Below, one piece after another: positions 12,965 to 24,270 of a stretch of 64,000 nucleotides of DNA. How positions within the stretch are numbered: the stretch's first letter is position 1; every line of letters starts with the position of its first letter. Under the pieces are notes generated by a model. That model did not search any database. It was given only the letters and a program-made list of their open reading frames with translations, and was not told where the DNA came from. A program made the position numbers and the translations under genes. The stretch comes from Brassica napus (lineage: Eukaryota; Streptophyta; Magnoliopsida; Brassicales; Brassicaceae): positions 54,459,374-54,523,373 of the forward strand of contig NC_063450.1 of the NCBI RefSeq assembly GCF_020379485.1, given 5' to 3'.

Positions 12965-13241
12965 GGGTTTGAATGGTAACCAAGGGAACGAAGAGGAACA
13001 CTACATTCCTTAAAGTTCCTCAAAAATGTTACCATTCATGAGGAATATTTTTTCCTCTTCATTCCTTCTCATTCCCTTTTTTGTAGAGAATTATAATGTA
13101 AATTTGTTTTTTGTTAATTTTGATAAGGAACCCTCATTCCTCATTCCTCATTCCTCATTCCTCATCATTCCTAAAATTTTATTCCTATTCATTCTTTTCC
13201 TAATCATTCTTAATGTTCCTCGATGGTTACCGGTCACACCC
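12965..13241. mobile_element. PIF/Harbinger-like MITE (277 bp)
   Basis: Comparison with the paralogous empty site at about 29617 shows an insertion flanked by TAT on both sides. The ends form imperfect inverted repeats: GGGTTTGAATGGTAACC at the left and GGTTACCGGTCACACCC at the right. The interior contains repeated ATTCCTC units and no transposase. The GAATGGTAAC core of the terminus also occurs in the larger element at 39932-41119, suggesting a shared mobilising transposase. Confidence 0.8.
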
Positions 13242-13544
13242 TATGTTTCTCTTGCTGCAAGAATCAAAAAGTAGCCATATTACTAGTAAAATACCCGGCC
13301 TAACTGATATACTTAACCGCTTCATTATTTTCCCCGGTTTTCAAAATATTGCCATAAATGTTTAAAAGTCTGCTCCGTTGAAATCAGAGAGGCTATACGA
13401 CGGTATATAGAAAAATGAAACAAATTAGAATTAGGGTAAATTTATGTCAAGAAGGAAAACTTGGCGAGCAAGTCCCTTCATATGTATTAATGAACATCAG
13501 CAATGAACATCCATGAGGGTTTCCTTTATTTACTAAAACTATTC

Positions 13545-14579
13545 ATGTCTCTGATTCTCAACCAGCCCCCGAAGCTATGCTTGCGGAAACCAGTGTTGGT
13601 AAGATGCTCTCCTCTTCACCACTCTAATGGTTTCTCATCTGCTTCATTGCCGCAATCACAAACCCTTCCTTTAACCATCTTATGCGCTGATCCTTGTAGA
13701 TCACATCTCGTAAGACCCATGGTCAGGAGGGATGGTGACATGGATGCTCTTGATTACGAGATGCCTAGTGATTTTATGGAGGTAACGAAAATGATAGGAA
13801 CATCCAATGGATGGATAACGTCTTTGGTGGACGGCATTGTGCAAATCCGGGAACACCCGGGGAAGAATCCTAAACAGGTGAGAACCATTTTTTTACCTCC
13901 TCATGTAACGCTGCCTCTATGCCAAGCCCAAATGGCCACCAACGTGGCAATGTCCTCATCTTCTCCGTTGAAAGAGGAGTGTGCTGTGGCTGTCAAGTTC
14001 TTGGGACCTCAACTAAGCATTTGTAAACCGGCTCAAAGCAACGCCGATCGCGAGTGGATCAACATCAGAATCTCAAACCCTTGTTTCTTTTCCTCCCCTG
14101 TCATGTATTCGGAGAAAGAGGACATGTTTCGCATTGTCGGATCTGGAGGCCACCTTGTTGGATCATGGGATCTCGGCAAACACAAGTACACACCAAAGAT
14201 TCAGAGAATTCAATTTCAAAACCTTCCGGAGCTGAGCAAGGCCAAGCGGGAGCTTCTGTACTCGAGCAACACAAGCGAACACTTGGTGGAGTCAAGAACC
14301 ACCGGTGAAACTTTCATGGTTAAGTGGTACAAAAGGACGGCCAAGACCATCTACGGCATAGAGAGAATGGAAACAAAAGCTTTAATGGTGTTCAAGATTG
14401 ACGAACAAGGTAACGCTGTTTACACTCAAGATATTGGTGATCTCTGCATTTTCCTCACAAGGTCTGAATCTTTCTGTCTCCCTGCTTCCTCTGTTCGCCA
14501 CATGCGTCCTAATCGCGTCAAACTCATAGATGTCGACGAAATCACTATTATCGATCTGGCTGCTCAAAAGTGGAACTGA
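13545..14579 (+). CDS. DUF295 family protein, probably organellar (left tandem copy)
   Basis: A single-exon gene for a 344-residue protein. The start MSLILNQPPKLCLRKPVLVR was chosen because the right-hand duplicate begins exactly there; an in-frame Met 14 codons upstream (13503) is not conserved. The Arg/Ser-rich, acid-poor N-terminus looks like a mitochondrial presequence. The C-terminal region around residues 240-335 (ALMVFKIDEQGNAVYTQDIG, DLCIFLTRSESFCLPASS) is the DUF295 (F-box-associated) domain; no F-box is present. This matches the Brassicaceae 'DUF295 organellar' group, whose molecular function is unknown. The copy at 29915 differs at about 15 positions in the first 145 residues but only about two in the last 200. 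Confidence 0.88.
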   Translation: MSLILNQPPKLCLRKPVLVRCSPLHHSNGFSSASLPQSQTLPLTILCADPCRSHLVRPMVRRDGDMDALDYEMPSDFMEVTKMIGTSNGWITSLVDGIVQIREHPGKNPKQVRTIFLPPHVTLPLCQAQMATNVAMSSSSPLKEECAVAVKFLGPQLSICKPAQSNADREWINIRISNPCFFSSPVMYSEKEDMFRIVGSGGHLVGSWDLGKHKYTPKIQRIQFQNLPELSKAKRELLYSSNTSEHLVESRTTGETFMVKWYKRTAKTIYGIERMETKALMVFKIDEQGNAVYTQDIGDLCIFLTRSESFCLPASSVRHMRPNRVKLIDVDEITIIDLAAQKWN

Positions 14580-14811
14580 TAAGAACACTAGTTTGGACTT
14601 GTGTGTGTGTTTTTTTTTTTTCTGAGGCTAGAGTCTTGTCTTTTTCTTTAAAACCTTTCAAATATCCAATCTATTTTTTTTCATATTTATTATCTGAGAG
14701 ATCGTTACGCATATGCTCCTGGACAAACCTTCCTATCATCTATCACTAAAATATCAATTTGGTTATGTTTAAGCTATATTCTGTGTGTTCTTTGTGTTGT
14801 GACTTTATATA

Positions 14812-17202
14812 ATGGAAAGCTATCTATGCATTGTGCTTTGATCCAAGTGGCATTGCCGCATTGCTTTGGGTGACTGTAACAAAATATTAGTGTCTTTAGA
14901 ATATTCCAAAGAAAGAGTCTCTCTACAAGTAGTGACGCGACCACAACTATTTGTGCATATGTTCAGGCTTTATCGTTGTTTCAATATAGCGGAATATAAA
15001 CAACATAATGGTTTAGATAATAAATAAAAATTCAAAAAAAATAATTGACATAGTAATACAAAAACTAAGGGATGTATTCAATCTAGAAATAAGATTTATT
15101 TATATAAAATCTTAAATTCATTGTTATGTAAACATGATGTTGTTTTAAAGAAAAAAAATCTGGTATCATTAAAGAAAATTATAAATATATATTAACAGAA
15201 AAGCCACGTCATTGATTTTTTCTCACGTTCTAATTATTAGTGAAGTCTTAAAAAAATTGTTAACTAATTTGATAATTCGATGACTTTTAATTTTATGTAT
15301 TTTAATTTGATCAAAAATAAAATATAAGTTTAGAACCAATTAATATTATTTGTCAAATAATACAAATAATAAGTTATAGTAACTAACCGTTGAAATTATA
15401 GAAAATTTAACAATTTCTGACCAATTCTTCTTTATATTTATAAACAACATAATATAGTGAATGAATTTTTATAGAAAAATGGATATGATAATTTTATATT
15501 TTACATAAAATTATATTCATATATGTGTATAGTAACTATTAATATCTAATAAAGTCCATACATGCTTTGTAAATTATTTATAAATATTACAAAAAATATT
15601 AAAAGAAATTATTTATCATGGCTTATCAAATCTTCTTATTAGAATCTTATAATTATTTTAAAGATCATATAAATTATTTATAAGATAAAAATAGAAAATT
15701 TGGAGATCAGTGCGAAAATTTGAAAAAAAAAATAATATTCTTTAATTCAAAAAGAATTAAAAGTGATATGATAATTAATTATAAACATAAATGTGTGATT
15801 ATCGCATTGTATAACAAAAATATATAAGTTAATCCTTCATTGAATATATGATAGATTATATTCACCTTAACATATAAAAACTTTGAAACTAAAATTATTT
15901 TGAAGAACATGAAGGAGACCCAAGAAATTCGACGAATCATATTGAAAATCAGAAATTAATAAACGCAAAAACAGCAAAGAGAGTAGTGTGATCCTAACAA
16001 GCCTCAACTTCAAGTGATTGGATAATGGAGACCAAGGAAGAACCAGGTATGGTAGTAGCTCCGGTTTCCCTACTTTGAGCCACCCCTGGTGGGATGGAGG
16101 CTTGTGTGTCTTTCCAGACTTGCGATTTCGTTTCAGCTAATTTAATAGCGTTCCTTCGATATACATCCATATTACTAAAAATTTTATTATTTCTTTTCTT
16201 TTAAATATACCATAAAATCCATGCAAATTGATGATCTTTCATTTGCGGATAGACCCTCCGATATAGATGATCCATATCTGCGTAAAGTGACCGTGTTGGA
16301 AAAATGTTTGGATTCATTGCAATTTAGGAACTGAAATAACAATACTAATCAATTATGAAATTTATATATTTTAAAGCAATTTAGGAAAAATGACTGGTAC
16401 CACTCAAATAATACGCTACCACCCGACTACACATCTCGACAACAATAATATATTGAAAACCAGATGAATTATATGATTACATGACAACATCCATGAATTA
16501 TTAGTTTGTTATGTTGCTAACAACATCAACATAATTCCAATAGCCATGAAATGAAAGGAGAATTGCCAAAATAACTTAAAACTTGATTTTAAATACCAAA
16601 TTGTACTAGAAATTTAATCAAATGCAAAAGTAACCCGTAGTAAAATTACAACCATCTTCTTATGGCCAAACAAAAAACCTTAATCATTTTTACGATTATA
16701 AATCAGCAAAGTATTCTCATGTTAGTGAAGTATTCTATAAGAAAACTTTTCAAGAAGTCTTCTACGAAAAGATTTCCAAAGAAAATCTTGAAAATAATTT
16801 TTAAATTTTTGAAAAATTATATAATATATCATATAGTAATATAATGTATTATATACTAGATGAAGAATAAAAGATTAGGCAAATATATAGCAAACTCTTA
16901 TTTATTGCTCAAATAGTAGATTAGTATATATTCTACACTGCACTGTATCATATATTTATCTGTGTGGCACTGTCATGTGGTGGGTCATCCATGATACAAG
17001 AAGAAAAAGCTCTTTTTTTCTTCAATAAGTATATTTGTTACATATTCCTATATTATGATCTTAATTACTCTAAAGAATGCGGAATAATAAATACTTTAAA
17101 TGACCCATATAGTTCTTTTTTGAAGGCATGATCCATATACTTACTGCTACAACTATCAATATATCACACTAGCTACATTAACATTCATACATTTATGATA
17201 AA
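14812..17202. other. Long AT-rich intergenic region
   Basis: Follows the end of the duplicated DUF295 block. About 15000-15900 is AT-rich with no stable structure. A less AT-rich stretch at about 15990-16160 has a short plus-strand frame beginning METKEEPGMVVAPVS that stops after 17 codons; I do not recognise it and see no exons to join it to. Confidence 0.4.
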
Positions 17203-17260
17203 CTAGGGTCGGTCCGCGCTACGCGCGGAATATGCTCTTCATGTGTCGACTTATGTTTTA
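17203..17260 (-). mobile_element. Helitron 3' terminus, minus orientation
   Basis: AACTAG followed within a few bases by a perfect GC hairpin, TCCGCGC (17213-17219), loop TAC, GCGCGGA (17223-17229), the classical Helitron 3' end read on the minus strand. I could not find the matching 5' terminus to the right, so the extent of the element is unknown. Confidence 0.6.
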
Positions 17261-17579
17261 GAAATTATAATCGTATGTGTATTGTATAAGAAAGTAGTAG
17301 AGAATTACATTATAGTGTCTGTGTTTTTTTAGGATATTTTTGTTTTCTTTTGTTTTTTATATTTAGATTGTTTTAGTGTAAGTTTTATGGTTTTTATAAG
17401 GATGAAATCATAATTCGTATGATTAATATATAATTCAATTATCGAGTCTATGAATAATGGGGTTAACTTGTAGTATTGTTTGTAGTTGAAACATGTGATA
17501 CTTCTTTAGTCAAAAAAAAAAAACTTAACTCCATAGATAATTCGTTAGGTTATGTCTCCGGTAATCATTTTTACAAAAC

Positions 17580-17650
17580 CATCACCATAGACCAATCACC
17601 CTAGCATGAATCTTGGTCCTTAGACCAATCACCCTAGCATGAATCCTTAG
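17580..17650. repeat. Short direct repeat
   Basis: AGACCAATCACCCTAGCATG followed by AATC occurs twice in tandem, about 39 bp apart, inside the presumed Helitron interior. Confidence 0.7.
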
Positions 17651-17764
17651 AGAAGAATAGGTACTAATAATAATATTTTTATTTTGCTTTTGCACAGAAA
17701 TTTATTTAAGGGTTTTTTATAACTGTTATGTATTTCCATATAAAAAGAACGTTATTAGGATGGA

Positions 17765-18430
17765 CATTTCGGTTTAACTATGAGTTTGGTTCGGTTTGGT
17801 TTATTTAAGTCTAAGAAAAATTTATCCAAAGTTAATCTATATTAGTTTGATTTGGTTTATGTTCGGTTTGGTTCTATTTGGTTTGTGTTCGGTTTGGTTT
17901 TATTGCAGTTTGGTTTGTGTTCGGTTCAGTTTAATTTGGTTTTATTTATGTTTATCAGTTTGTTCGATTTTTTAGTTTTCTTTAGGTTAAATTACAAAAT
18001 ATATGTATACAATACAAACAAATCATCATTTTACATTAAATCGTTATTTTCTTTACATTTATACATAAAACCAAACATCACAATAAAAATGTAGAAGACG
18101 TAATCCAATATCATAAATAATTATTCAGTTCTGATATTAATGTTTGAGATTCATACTTTTTATTATTTTTAGTTATTTTTATTCTATTCATTTAGAAGTA
18201 AAATGTATAAATTATATATAGTTGTTTAGGTTAAATAGTTAAATATATTAAATCTTAATATTATTAGTATAATTAATCTAATTGAAAAATATTTCATTTT
18301 CAGTTCGATTTGGTTTAAAACTAAACCAAACCAAACTATTTGGGTTGGCAAAATTTTGAATCAAATGGTTTAGGCATATACTTTGGTTCGGTTTGGGATC
18401 GGTTCGCTTTGGTTAGGTTTTTTTTTTCAC
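17765..18430. repeat. GGTTTGGTT-rich low-complexity region
   Basis: Dense variants of CGGTTTGGTTT run from about 17765 to 17960 and again from 18300 to 18430, where the reverse complement CTAAACCAAACCAAAC also appears. The small plus-strand open frame over this region is a by-product of the repeat. Confidence 0.7.
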
Positions 18431-19145
18431 CTCCACACCTGTACGCAAACATGAATATTTATTAAAAAAATAAATACAATATTTCTGTATTTTTTATTTA
18501 ACTTTATTGTTATTTATTAAATTTGTTGGGTATTTTAACTATTTGATTTTTTTAAATATTCAATTTAGTCATGTTTTTATTTTTCAGCTTCTAATTTGGT
18601 TTAAATTTGTTATAGTTAGTTAAATATGATTATATATATATATATGGTTATTAATATTGTAATTTCATATTTTGATTATTTTAGTTAATGTTTTGGGGAT
18701 TATACGAATTATAAAAACTTAGTAATCACTTTAAAGTTCATAAACTAATGAAATACATAAATTGAGAAAAACAAAATTCAAATTTAGGCCTACTTTGGAC
18801 CAAAGTTGCATAATTTATAATATGATATTAGTATTTAATTTTATAAAGTAAAGTAAAGAATAATCATTCTAATCAAAGATCTTAGTTTACTCTTTTCATC
18901 TTTTCTTTTAGTAGATATGTGGCGTAACCAATTAAATATTAAAATAATAAAACTACGACTATTTAAAATAGTAAACAAATGTTTAGTGGGTGGGAAATTT
19001 TATAGGGGAGGTTATGCCCCGAGCCATATGTCGTCTTTTCCTTTTGTTTATTGAAACGGGGCTGCATCTGACTTAGCTAAGATCTGTTTTGATATGGTAT
19101 TTATTTTGTATAAGTACGATGTCAATATTGGACAATTACTTCTTG
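18431..19145. other. Intergenic stretch
   Basis: AT-rich spacer. The duplicated repeat block begins at about 19146. Confidence 0.4.
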
Positions 19146-20203
19146 AAAACCTCTAATTGTGTTAGCTTTAAAGTTAAAGACTATTAATAAAAAGTGCATC
19201 CTTGGTGGATCGAATCACTAAAGCGATAACATACAAGATTTGTGAAATTTGCTAGGTGTACATCATTCCAAATAATTATTAACAATAAAAGATAAAATTT
19301 TAATGGTTTTGGTCCAATTGAAGCTTATAAGGTCAAGGACTCAAGAAAATCGTTTCAACCAGGTACAAGCATTAATTGATTAGCTTGCTTATGGTTACTA
19401 TAAGCGAAATCAATGATGCACCATGGTATTAAGTATGATTTGTTAACTATCACCATTCAACTACTTGGTAAAATAAAAAAAGTCCCTCGTTTCATTGTAC
19501 GATGAAAAGGTTACGCCAACAAAAAAAAAAAGATCCTTAGTAAGCAGACCTCCTAGATCTCTTGGTGCACAAAAAAGGTCTCTTAATATAATATACTTCA
19601 TCTATTTCAAAATGATGCAAAATCTAAATTTTTGTATATATTAATAATATATTAAATTGTAGTTATAAGTACATAACTTTTTGAGATTATATATTTTCCA
19701 CAATTCTAAACTAATACCCCCTCAATTTTTAATATATGTCGTTTTACGATTATGCACATAGATTAAGAAAATAATTATTTTTTTACATTTTTTAAAAAAT
19801 ATCATTAATTATTTATCTAACCACAACTCAACCAATAATAAAATAAAATGTACATTATCTTTGGACATATTAATGACAACATAATTTATTCTATTTGCTA
19901 TCATGATCATTCTAAATATATTAAATATTTCTTATAAACTTTGAAAAAGTTAAAAAATTAAGAGAAATGTTTTATTTTGTTTTATAATAGCTATATTTAT
20001 TAAGAGAAACTTAGTGATCATAAGTTAGTTAAAAATACATATTATCTCTAACAATTTTAATGACATGATAATAAATTTTATTTGTTATCACAAATTCGTA
20101 CATAAATTTTCATGATCATTCTACTTATATAAAATATTTGTTCTAAACTTTGAAAAACAAAAAAAAATATTATAAGAGTTTTTCTTGGGTACCCTCTAGG
20201 TAT
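19146..20203. repeat. Shared AT-rich repeat R, copy 1
   Basis: Starts at about CTTGAAAACCTCTAATTGTG and runs to the telomere-like array. The same sequence occurs at 25070-25805, 35411-36702 and 39630-41505 with small indels. A landmark in all four is GTGCATCCTTGGTGGATCGA. No coding capacity. In the other three copies it adjoins ascorbate-oxidase promoter sequence; here that junction is lost. Confidence 0.9.
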
Positions 20204-20763
20204 GGTTTAGGTTTAGGTAGTGTTTTAGGGTTTAGGGTTAGGTAGGGTTTTTAGGGTTAGGGTTAGATAGGGTTTAGGGTTAGGTAGGGTTTTAGGGTTT
20301 AGGGTTAGATAGGGTTTAGGGTTAGGTAGTGTTTTAGGGTTTAGGGTTAGGTAGGGTTTTTAGGGTTAGGGTTAGATAGGGTTTAGGGTTAGGTAGGGTA
20401 GGGTTAGATAGGGTTTAGGGTTAGATACGGTTTAGGGTTAGGTAGGGTTTTGGGTTAGGTGGGGGTTAGGGTTAGGTAGGGTTTAGGGTTAGGTAGTATT
20501 TTAGGGTTTACGGTTAGGTAGGGTTTTTAGGGTTAGGGTTAGATAGGGTTTAGGGTTAGATAGGGTTTAGGGTTAGGTAGGGTTTAGGGTTAGGTGGGGG
20601 TTAGGGTTAGGTAGGGTTTAGGGTTAGGTAGGGTTTAAGGTTAGATAGGGTTTAGGGTTAGATAGGGTTTAGGGTTAGATAGGGTTTAGGGTTTAGATAG
20701 GATTTAGGGTTAGATAGGGTTTAGGGTTAGGTAGGGTTTGGGGTTTGGTAGGGTTTAGGGTTA
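20204..20763. repeat. Degenerate interstitial telomere-like array, left copy
   Basis: About 560 bp of plant telomere motif TTTAGGG and derivatives arranged as a roughly 17-bp unit, TTTAGGGTTAGATAGGG or TTTAGGGTTAGGTAGGG, with scattered variants. It ends abruptly before AATCCTCATAATC. A shorter copy lies at 36703-36980 between the same flanks. Confidence 0.92.
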
Positions 20764-22059
20764 ATCCTCATAATCTTTAATACCCCTAATCTCTAATATT
20801 CATAATTCTATATACCCCTAGTCTATATAATAATACCCTTAAAATACAATGCCCCTAACCGCATATACCCATAATATATAATTCCTCTTAATCTATAAAG
20901 TTCTTATAATCCTTAATACTTCTAATCTCATATACCCCTAATAAAACATATTGGGCTGTTCCTTTACTTTTTTATCTGAAGAATTATTGCTGTAAAATGT
21001 TTTGCTCTGGTTATAAATTTTATCACTGTAATTTTTTTCATATGATTGGTATATAAGTTAGTACATTGTACTATATATACATATATTTATAACATATAAA
21101 CCAATGCAAAATAAATATTATAATAGTTTAGAACTTATTTAATAAATAAATAAAAATAAAAATATTTGTTATTAAAGTATATTAAAAATATTAGCGTCTT
21201 CTTAATAAAACTAAAAGATTAAAAAAACAAAATTAAACAAATAAAAGAATAAAAGGGATGATCTTGTAAACGTATTAAAGTCACTGACACGTCTGATCTT
21301 GTAAACAAACACTTTGCCAGTTTTGATATAAGATTACTTTAGATTCAACACTGTTTGGGTTATGTCCGGAACGTCAAGTAGTTAGCAGCTTGGTGAATCT
21401 TTTTGTTTTTTCCTCCCCTGTAATAAAGAAAACAACATTTAGTTAGGGACTTCAAAGAATAAAGGGGTGTTAATATGAGATGAAAGAATAAAACTTTGCA
21501 GTACAAAGGGACCTTTACTAGAAACAGAGAGCAGCTCCTAGGAAAAATATTTCACTTTTTGGTTATAGACCAGCTCCTAGCAGCTCGGTGAATCTTTTTT
21601 CCTCCCCTGTAATAAAGAACACAAGTGACACAACAATTAGTTAGGGACTTAAAAGAAATTCTGACTGCTAGAAGGTGCTGTGAAATTCCCAACTTTGTTG
21701 TTTCCTAGCAATGATGCTGGTATGAAATAAGAAGATGCCATTAAAAAATGAAAGATGAGGTAATTCTATCTATCTCATCTTTGAAATGAGTGAGACTTTG
21801 GGAACAACAAAGAAACCTTTTATATACACACGGTTTGCAAAACCATAATGGATGATAGCAACTATCTCTCTAAAATCAGACAGTGAATGTCTCGACTTTG
21901 GGCACAACAAAGAAACCTTTTATATACACAGATTGCAAAACCATAATGGATGATAACAACTATCTCTAAAATCAGACAATGAATGTCAAGACAAGCTAAC
22001 ATAGAGTGAGCAATCCAGTTTGTAATAACTAATAACCCCAAAAAAGAGTAAGTAGTAGT

Positions 22060-22215
22060 AGTACCTGGACGAGAGACGCCGAATGTTGTTTGGTTGACAA
22101 GTAGAACTGTAGAAGCAACCATCCTGCAATAGATTTTGAACACGAGTCTCTTTCTCTTGATCAAGCATCGCTTTGTGCTCCTTGAGGCTGATGTATCCGT
22201 TCAAGAGTTGTATCA
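22060..22215 (-). pseudogene. Unrecognised exon-like fragment, copy 1
   Basis: On the minus strand a plausible acceptor (CTGTGCAG, about 22222) is followed by an open frame with codon-like composition: MIQLLNGYISLKEHKAMLDQ, then EKETRVQNLLQDG, ending near a possible donor. The same exon with one deletion is at about 38330-38470. The helical, charged sequence looks like real coding sequence, but I do not recognise the parent gene and found no neighbouring exon. Confidence 0.35.
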
Positions 22216-22234
22216 AACTGCACAGAGCCTGAGA

Positions 22235-22450
22235 AATTTATAGATAAATTATTGTACCGTTGAAAATTTAAATATCTCCTCCTACAATAAATTATTGTAC
22301 CGTTGAAATAAATATCTCCTCCTGCAATAAATTATTGTACTATTGAATAAATATTTCCTTTAGAAAACTATTATTTAGGAGGAGATATTTATTGTAAAGG
22401 AATAATAGATAGAGATCCAACGGTACAATAATCCAACGGTTGGATTATTT
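22235..22450. repeat. Fold-back region with AATAAATTATTGTACCGTTG repeats
   Basis: Two to three direct copies of AATAAATTATTGTACCGTTG and ATATCTCCTCCT are followed by inverted copies (AGGAGGAGATATTTATTG, then CCAACGGTACAATAATCC), so the region can form a hairpin of over 100 bp. A related version is at about 38500-38740. Confidence 0.7.
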
Positions 22451-22615
22451 ATTATTTCTTTTAATTTATTTTTTAAATAAACTACAATAGTTCGTTTTTG
22501 TGTGACAATACTCTTGTTTTTTAGACAATGCTTTGACTTGTATCTATAGAGATTTCAATTTCAGATTCACATGAAAATATTACCTGTTTTTTTGTTTGAT
22601 ATACATATATATATA

Positions 22616-23340
22616 TAGTTGGCTGCGGCCTAAATTTTATATAAATATTTAATTTTAGTTACAGTCAATATTTTTAAAATTGGACCGATCTGATGGTTAA
22701 ACCAGGTTCGACTATGAATCAATCATGTTGTCGAATTAGGTTTATTAACTGATTTGATCAAAAACTGGTTAAATAGTCGAATTTGATCTTAAAGTTATTG
22801 AAACTATCAAAAATATAAAAACTAACCATATGAACATTGTATATATATAATGTTTTATATTTAACATCTCTTTATATTTTAATTATGTATTATATTTACT
22901 AATTTTATTTTTAAATTTTAATTTTTAAAAATATTGAATCTGATTATTAAATTAGGTTTGATCCAGTCGAACCATATTAAACTGTGATCCAAATAATTAT
23001 CCGGTTCTGTTTTCGGTCAGATTTTAAAAACATTTTCAGCTTATTCGAATCGTTCAGTTATGAATGAACTCCAGGTTGCTTCTGAAACCACTGGCTGCAG
23101 CCTAAATTACTGTACAAATTTTTGGTTTAGTTTGGTTAACGATCGCATACATGAAAAAAGATTGTCTGTTCGATTTGCTAGGTTTAATCGAATTTTACAA
23201 TCCTAACCAAAATCGTCATCTCGTGGTTATGAAGAAGGCCGGGCCCAAACAGCTTAGAAATGGGAGCTACAATAATCCAATCCATTCTACCTGATAAATA
23301 ATTTTCATCAAATCAAAATAATAAAATTTATTAAAATAAT
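22616..23340. other. Spacer unique to the left copy
   Basis: Inserted relative to the right copy, where the tail runs directly into ascorbate-oxidase sequence. A motif, GGCTGC(G/A)GCCTAAAT, occurs near 22622 and 23091 and may mark related ends of an element. No coding sequence. Confidence 0.4.
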
Positions 23341-23349
23341 TTCAAAAAT

Positions 23350-23784
23350 TTATTTATCTGTTGTCATTTTTTTGTCTTTGTTTGTGCGTTTGCCACAACA
23401 AACATTGTCTTCTCTTCTAGTTTTACTCATTGATAGGTCTCGCCTTCATCTTCTTCCACAGTTACTTTCATTGCACGCTTGTTTCTGAATAATCTATTGT
23501 GTTTATTTTCTTAAGAGTTTTAAGTTTTTATCTAATGGCTTCCATCCAGACAAGAATCTGTTTCCTTCAGATATGCAATCTGATCAATCTAGATTGAATC
23601 TTCTCTAGTCAGATTTGGTCATCTTAGTTTTGTCATTCTGAAAGATGAGAAAACCGGTTCAACCGAGGAGAACAAGAGTCCTAAACCGGAATTAACTGCC
23701 TCTGGGAGTTCACCTTCATCAGCTAGTCCTCCTGGCTTGAATTTCAATGCTTTTGATTTCTCTAACATAGCTGGAATCCTCAAC
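23350..23784 (+). pseudogene. AKR2-like ankyrin chaperone, 5' exon fragment
   Basis: An open frame at 23641-23784 reads DEKTGSTEENKSPKPEL, a Ser/Pro-rich linker, then GLNFNAFDFSNIAGILN followed by a GTATGTG donor. This matches the N-terminal exon of AKR2-type ankyrin-repeat proteins (cytosolic chaperones for chloroplast outer-envelope proteins). The preceding ATG region at 23534 (MASIQ...) runs into a stop before the conserved part, and no downstream exons (Sti1-like domain, ankyrin repeats) follow; instead ascorbate-oxidase intron sequence begins. It is therefore a captured or decayed 5' fragment. Confidence 0.7.
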
Positions 23785-23976
23785 GTATGTGTCCTTTTGT
23801 CGAATGTTTTTTTTAACTGAATTATTCATTAAAGGTATCAAGTATTCATCGAATGTTTTTTTTTTGAACTGAATTATTCATTAAAGGTATCAAGTATTCA
23901 TAAAATGTTGTGATATGTTTCTTGAAAAAAGGCATATTAAAACCGTATAACATTTTGAGTAGGATTGTGTACGTAC

Positions 23977-24270
23977 CTGTCTGATTCCATGCCAATGGAC
24001 CGCAACATTTTCAGTCATGAAGCTATTCTTGAGCTCGACGATTATGGTGTCACCTTGTTGAGCTTTGATGGTAGGACCTGGAAACTGCCCATTTATTGTA
24101 ATGACTAGCTTCTCAAAACAATTAGGTGATTTAAGCTCGTACTTCACTTCCCACTTGAATCGCCGGATCTTTCCCTGACCGTGGACGGAAGAAGAGAACA
24201 GGGTGATGAAACAGATGACCATAAGAGTGAAGACATGACTTGTGTCAGAAAATCTACAGGATCTCATCAT
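23977..24270 (-). pseudogene. Ascorbate-oxidase-like gene, isolated exon 1 (left copy)
   Basis: A 98-codon first exon almost identical to that of the intact gene at 32253-34419: signal peptide from [17 protein letters not shown], and the first copper ligands in HWHGIRQ before a GTACGT donor. Exons 2-5 are absent; part of intron 1 remains at about 23800-23976, with a small tandem duplication. The frame is open, but on its own the exon encodes less than one cupredoxin domain, so it cannot make an oxidase. Confidence 0.9.

Larger units (their letters stand above)
12593..14811. repeat. Segmental duplication, DUF295 block, left copy
   Basis: Near-identical to 29007-31181, starting at TTATTAAATAAATGAGTAC and ending at TTGTGACTTTATATA. 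The left copy carries a 277-bp insertion at 12965-13241 that the right copy lacks; the right copy has about 240 bp at 29320-29555 that is absent here. Confidence 0.9.
20764..22615. repeat. Segmental duplication 'tail', left copy
   Basis: Homologous to about 36981-38895. Begins with repeated short units of the type TAATACCCCTAATCT, then contains an internally repeated piece (CAGCTCGGTGAATC...CTCCCCTGTAATAAAG occurs twice) and the exon-like fragment near 22060-22215. Ends at GATATACATATATAT, where the two copies diverge. Confidence 0.85.

Noticed and set aside
13026..13274. Plus-strand 82-codon frame
   Set aside because: Lies inside the 277-bp MITE and runs across its right boundary into host DNA.
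17852..18094. Phe/Val-rich plus-strand frame
   Set aside because: Low-complexity translation of GGTTTGGTT repeats.
20204..20763. True telomere or chromosome end
   Set aside because: The motif is degenerate, short, and embedded between paralogous unique flanks, so it is interstitial.
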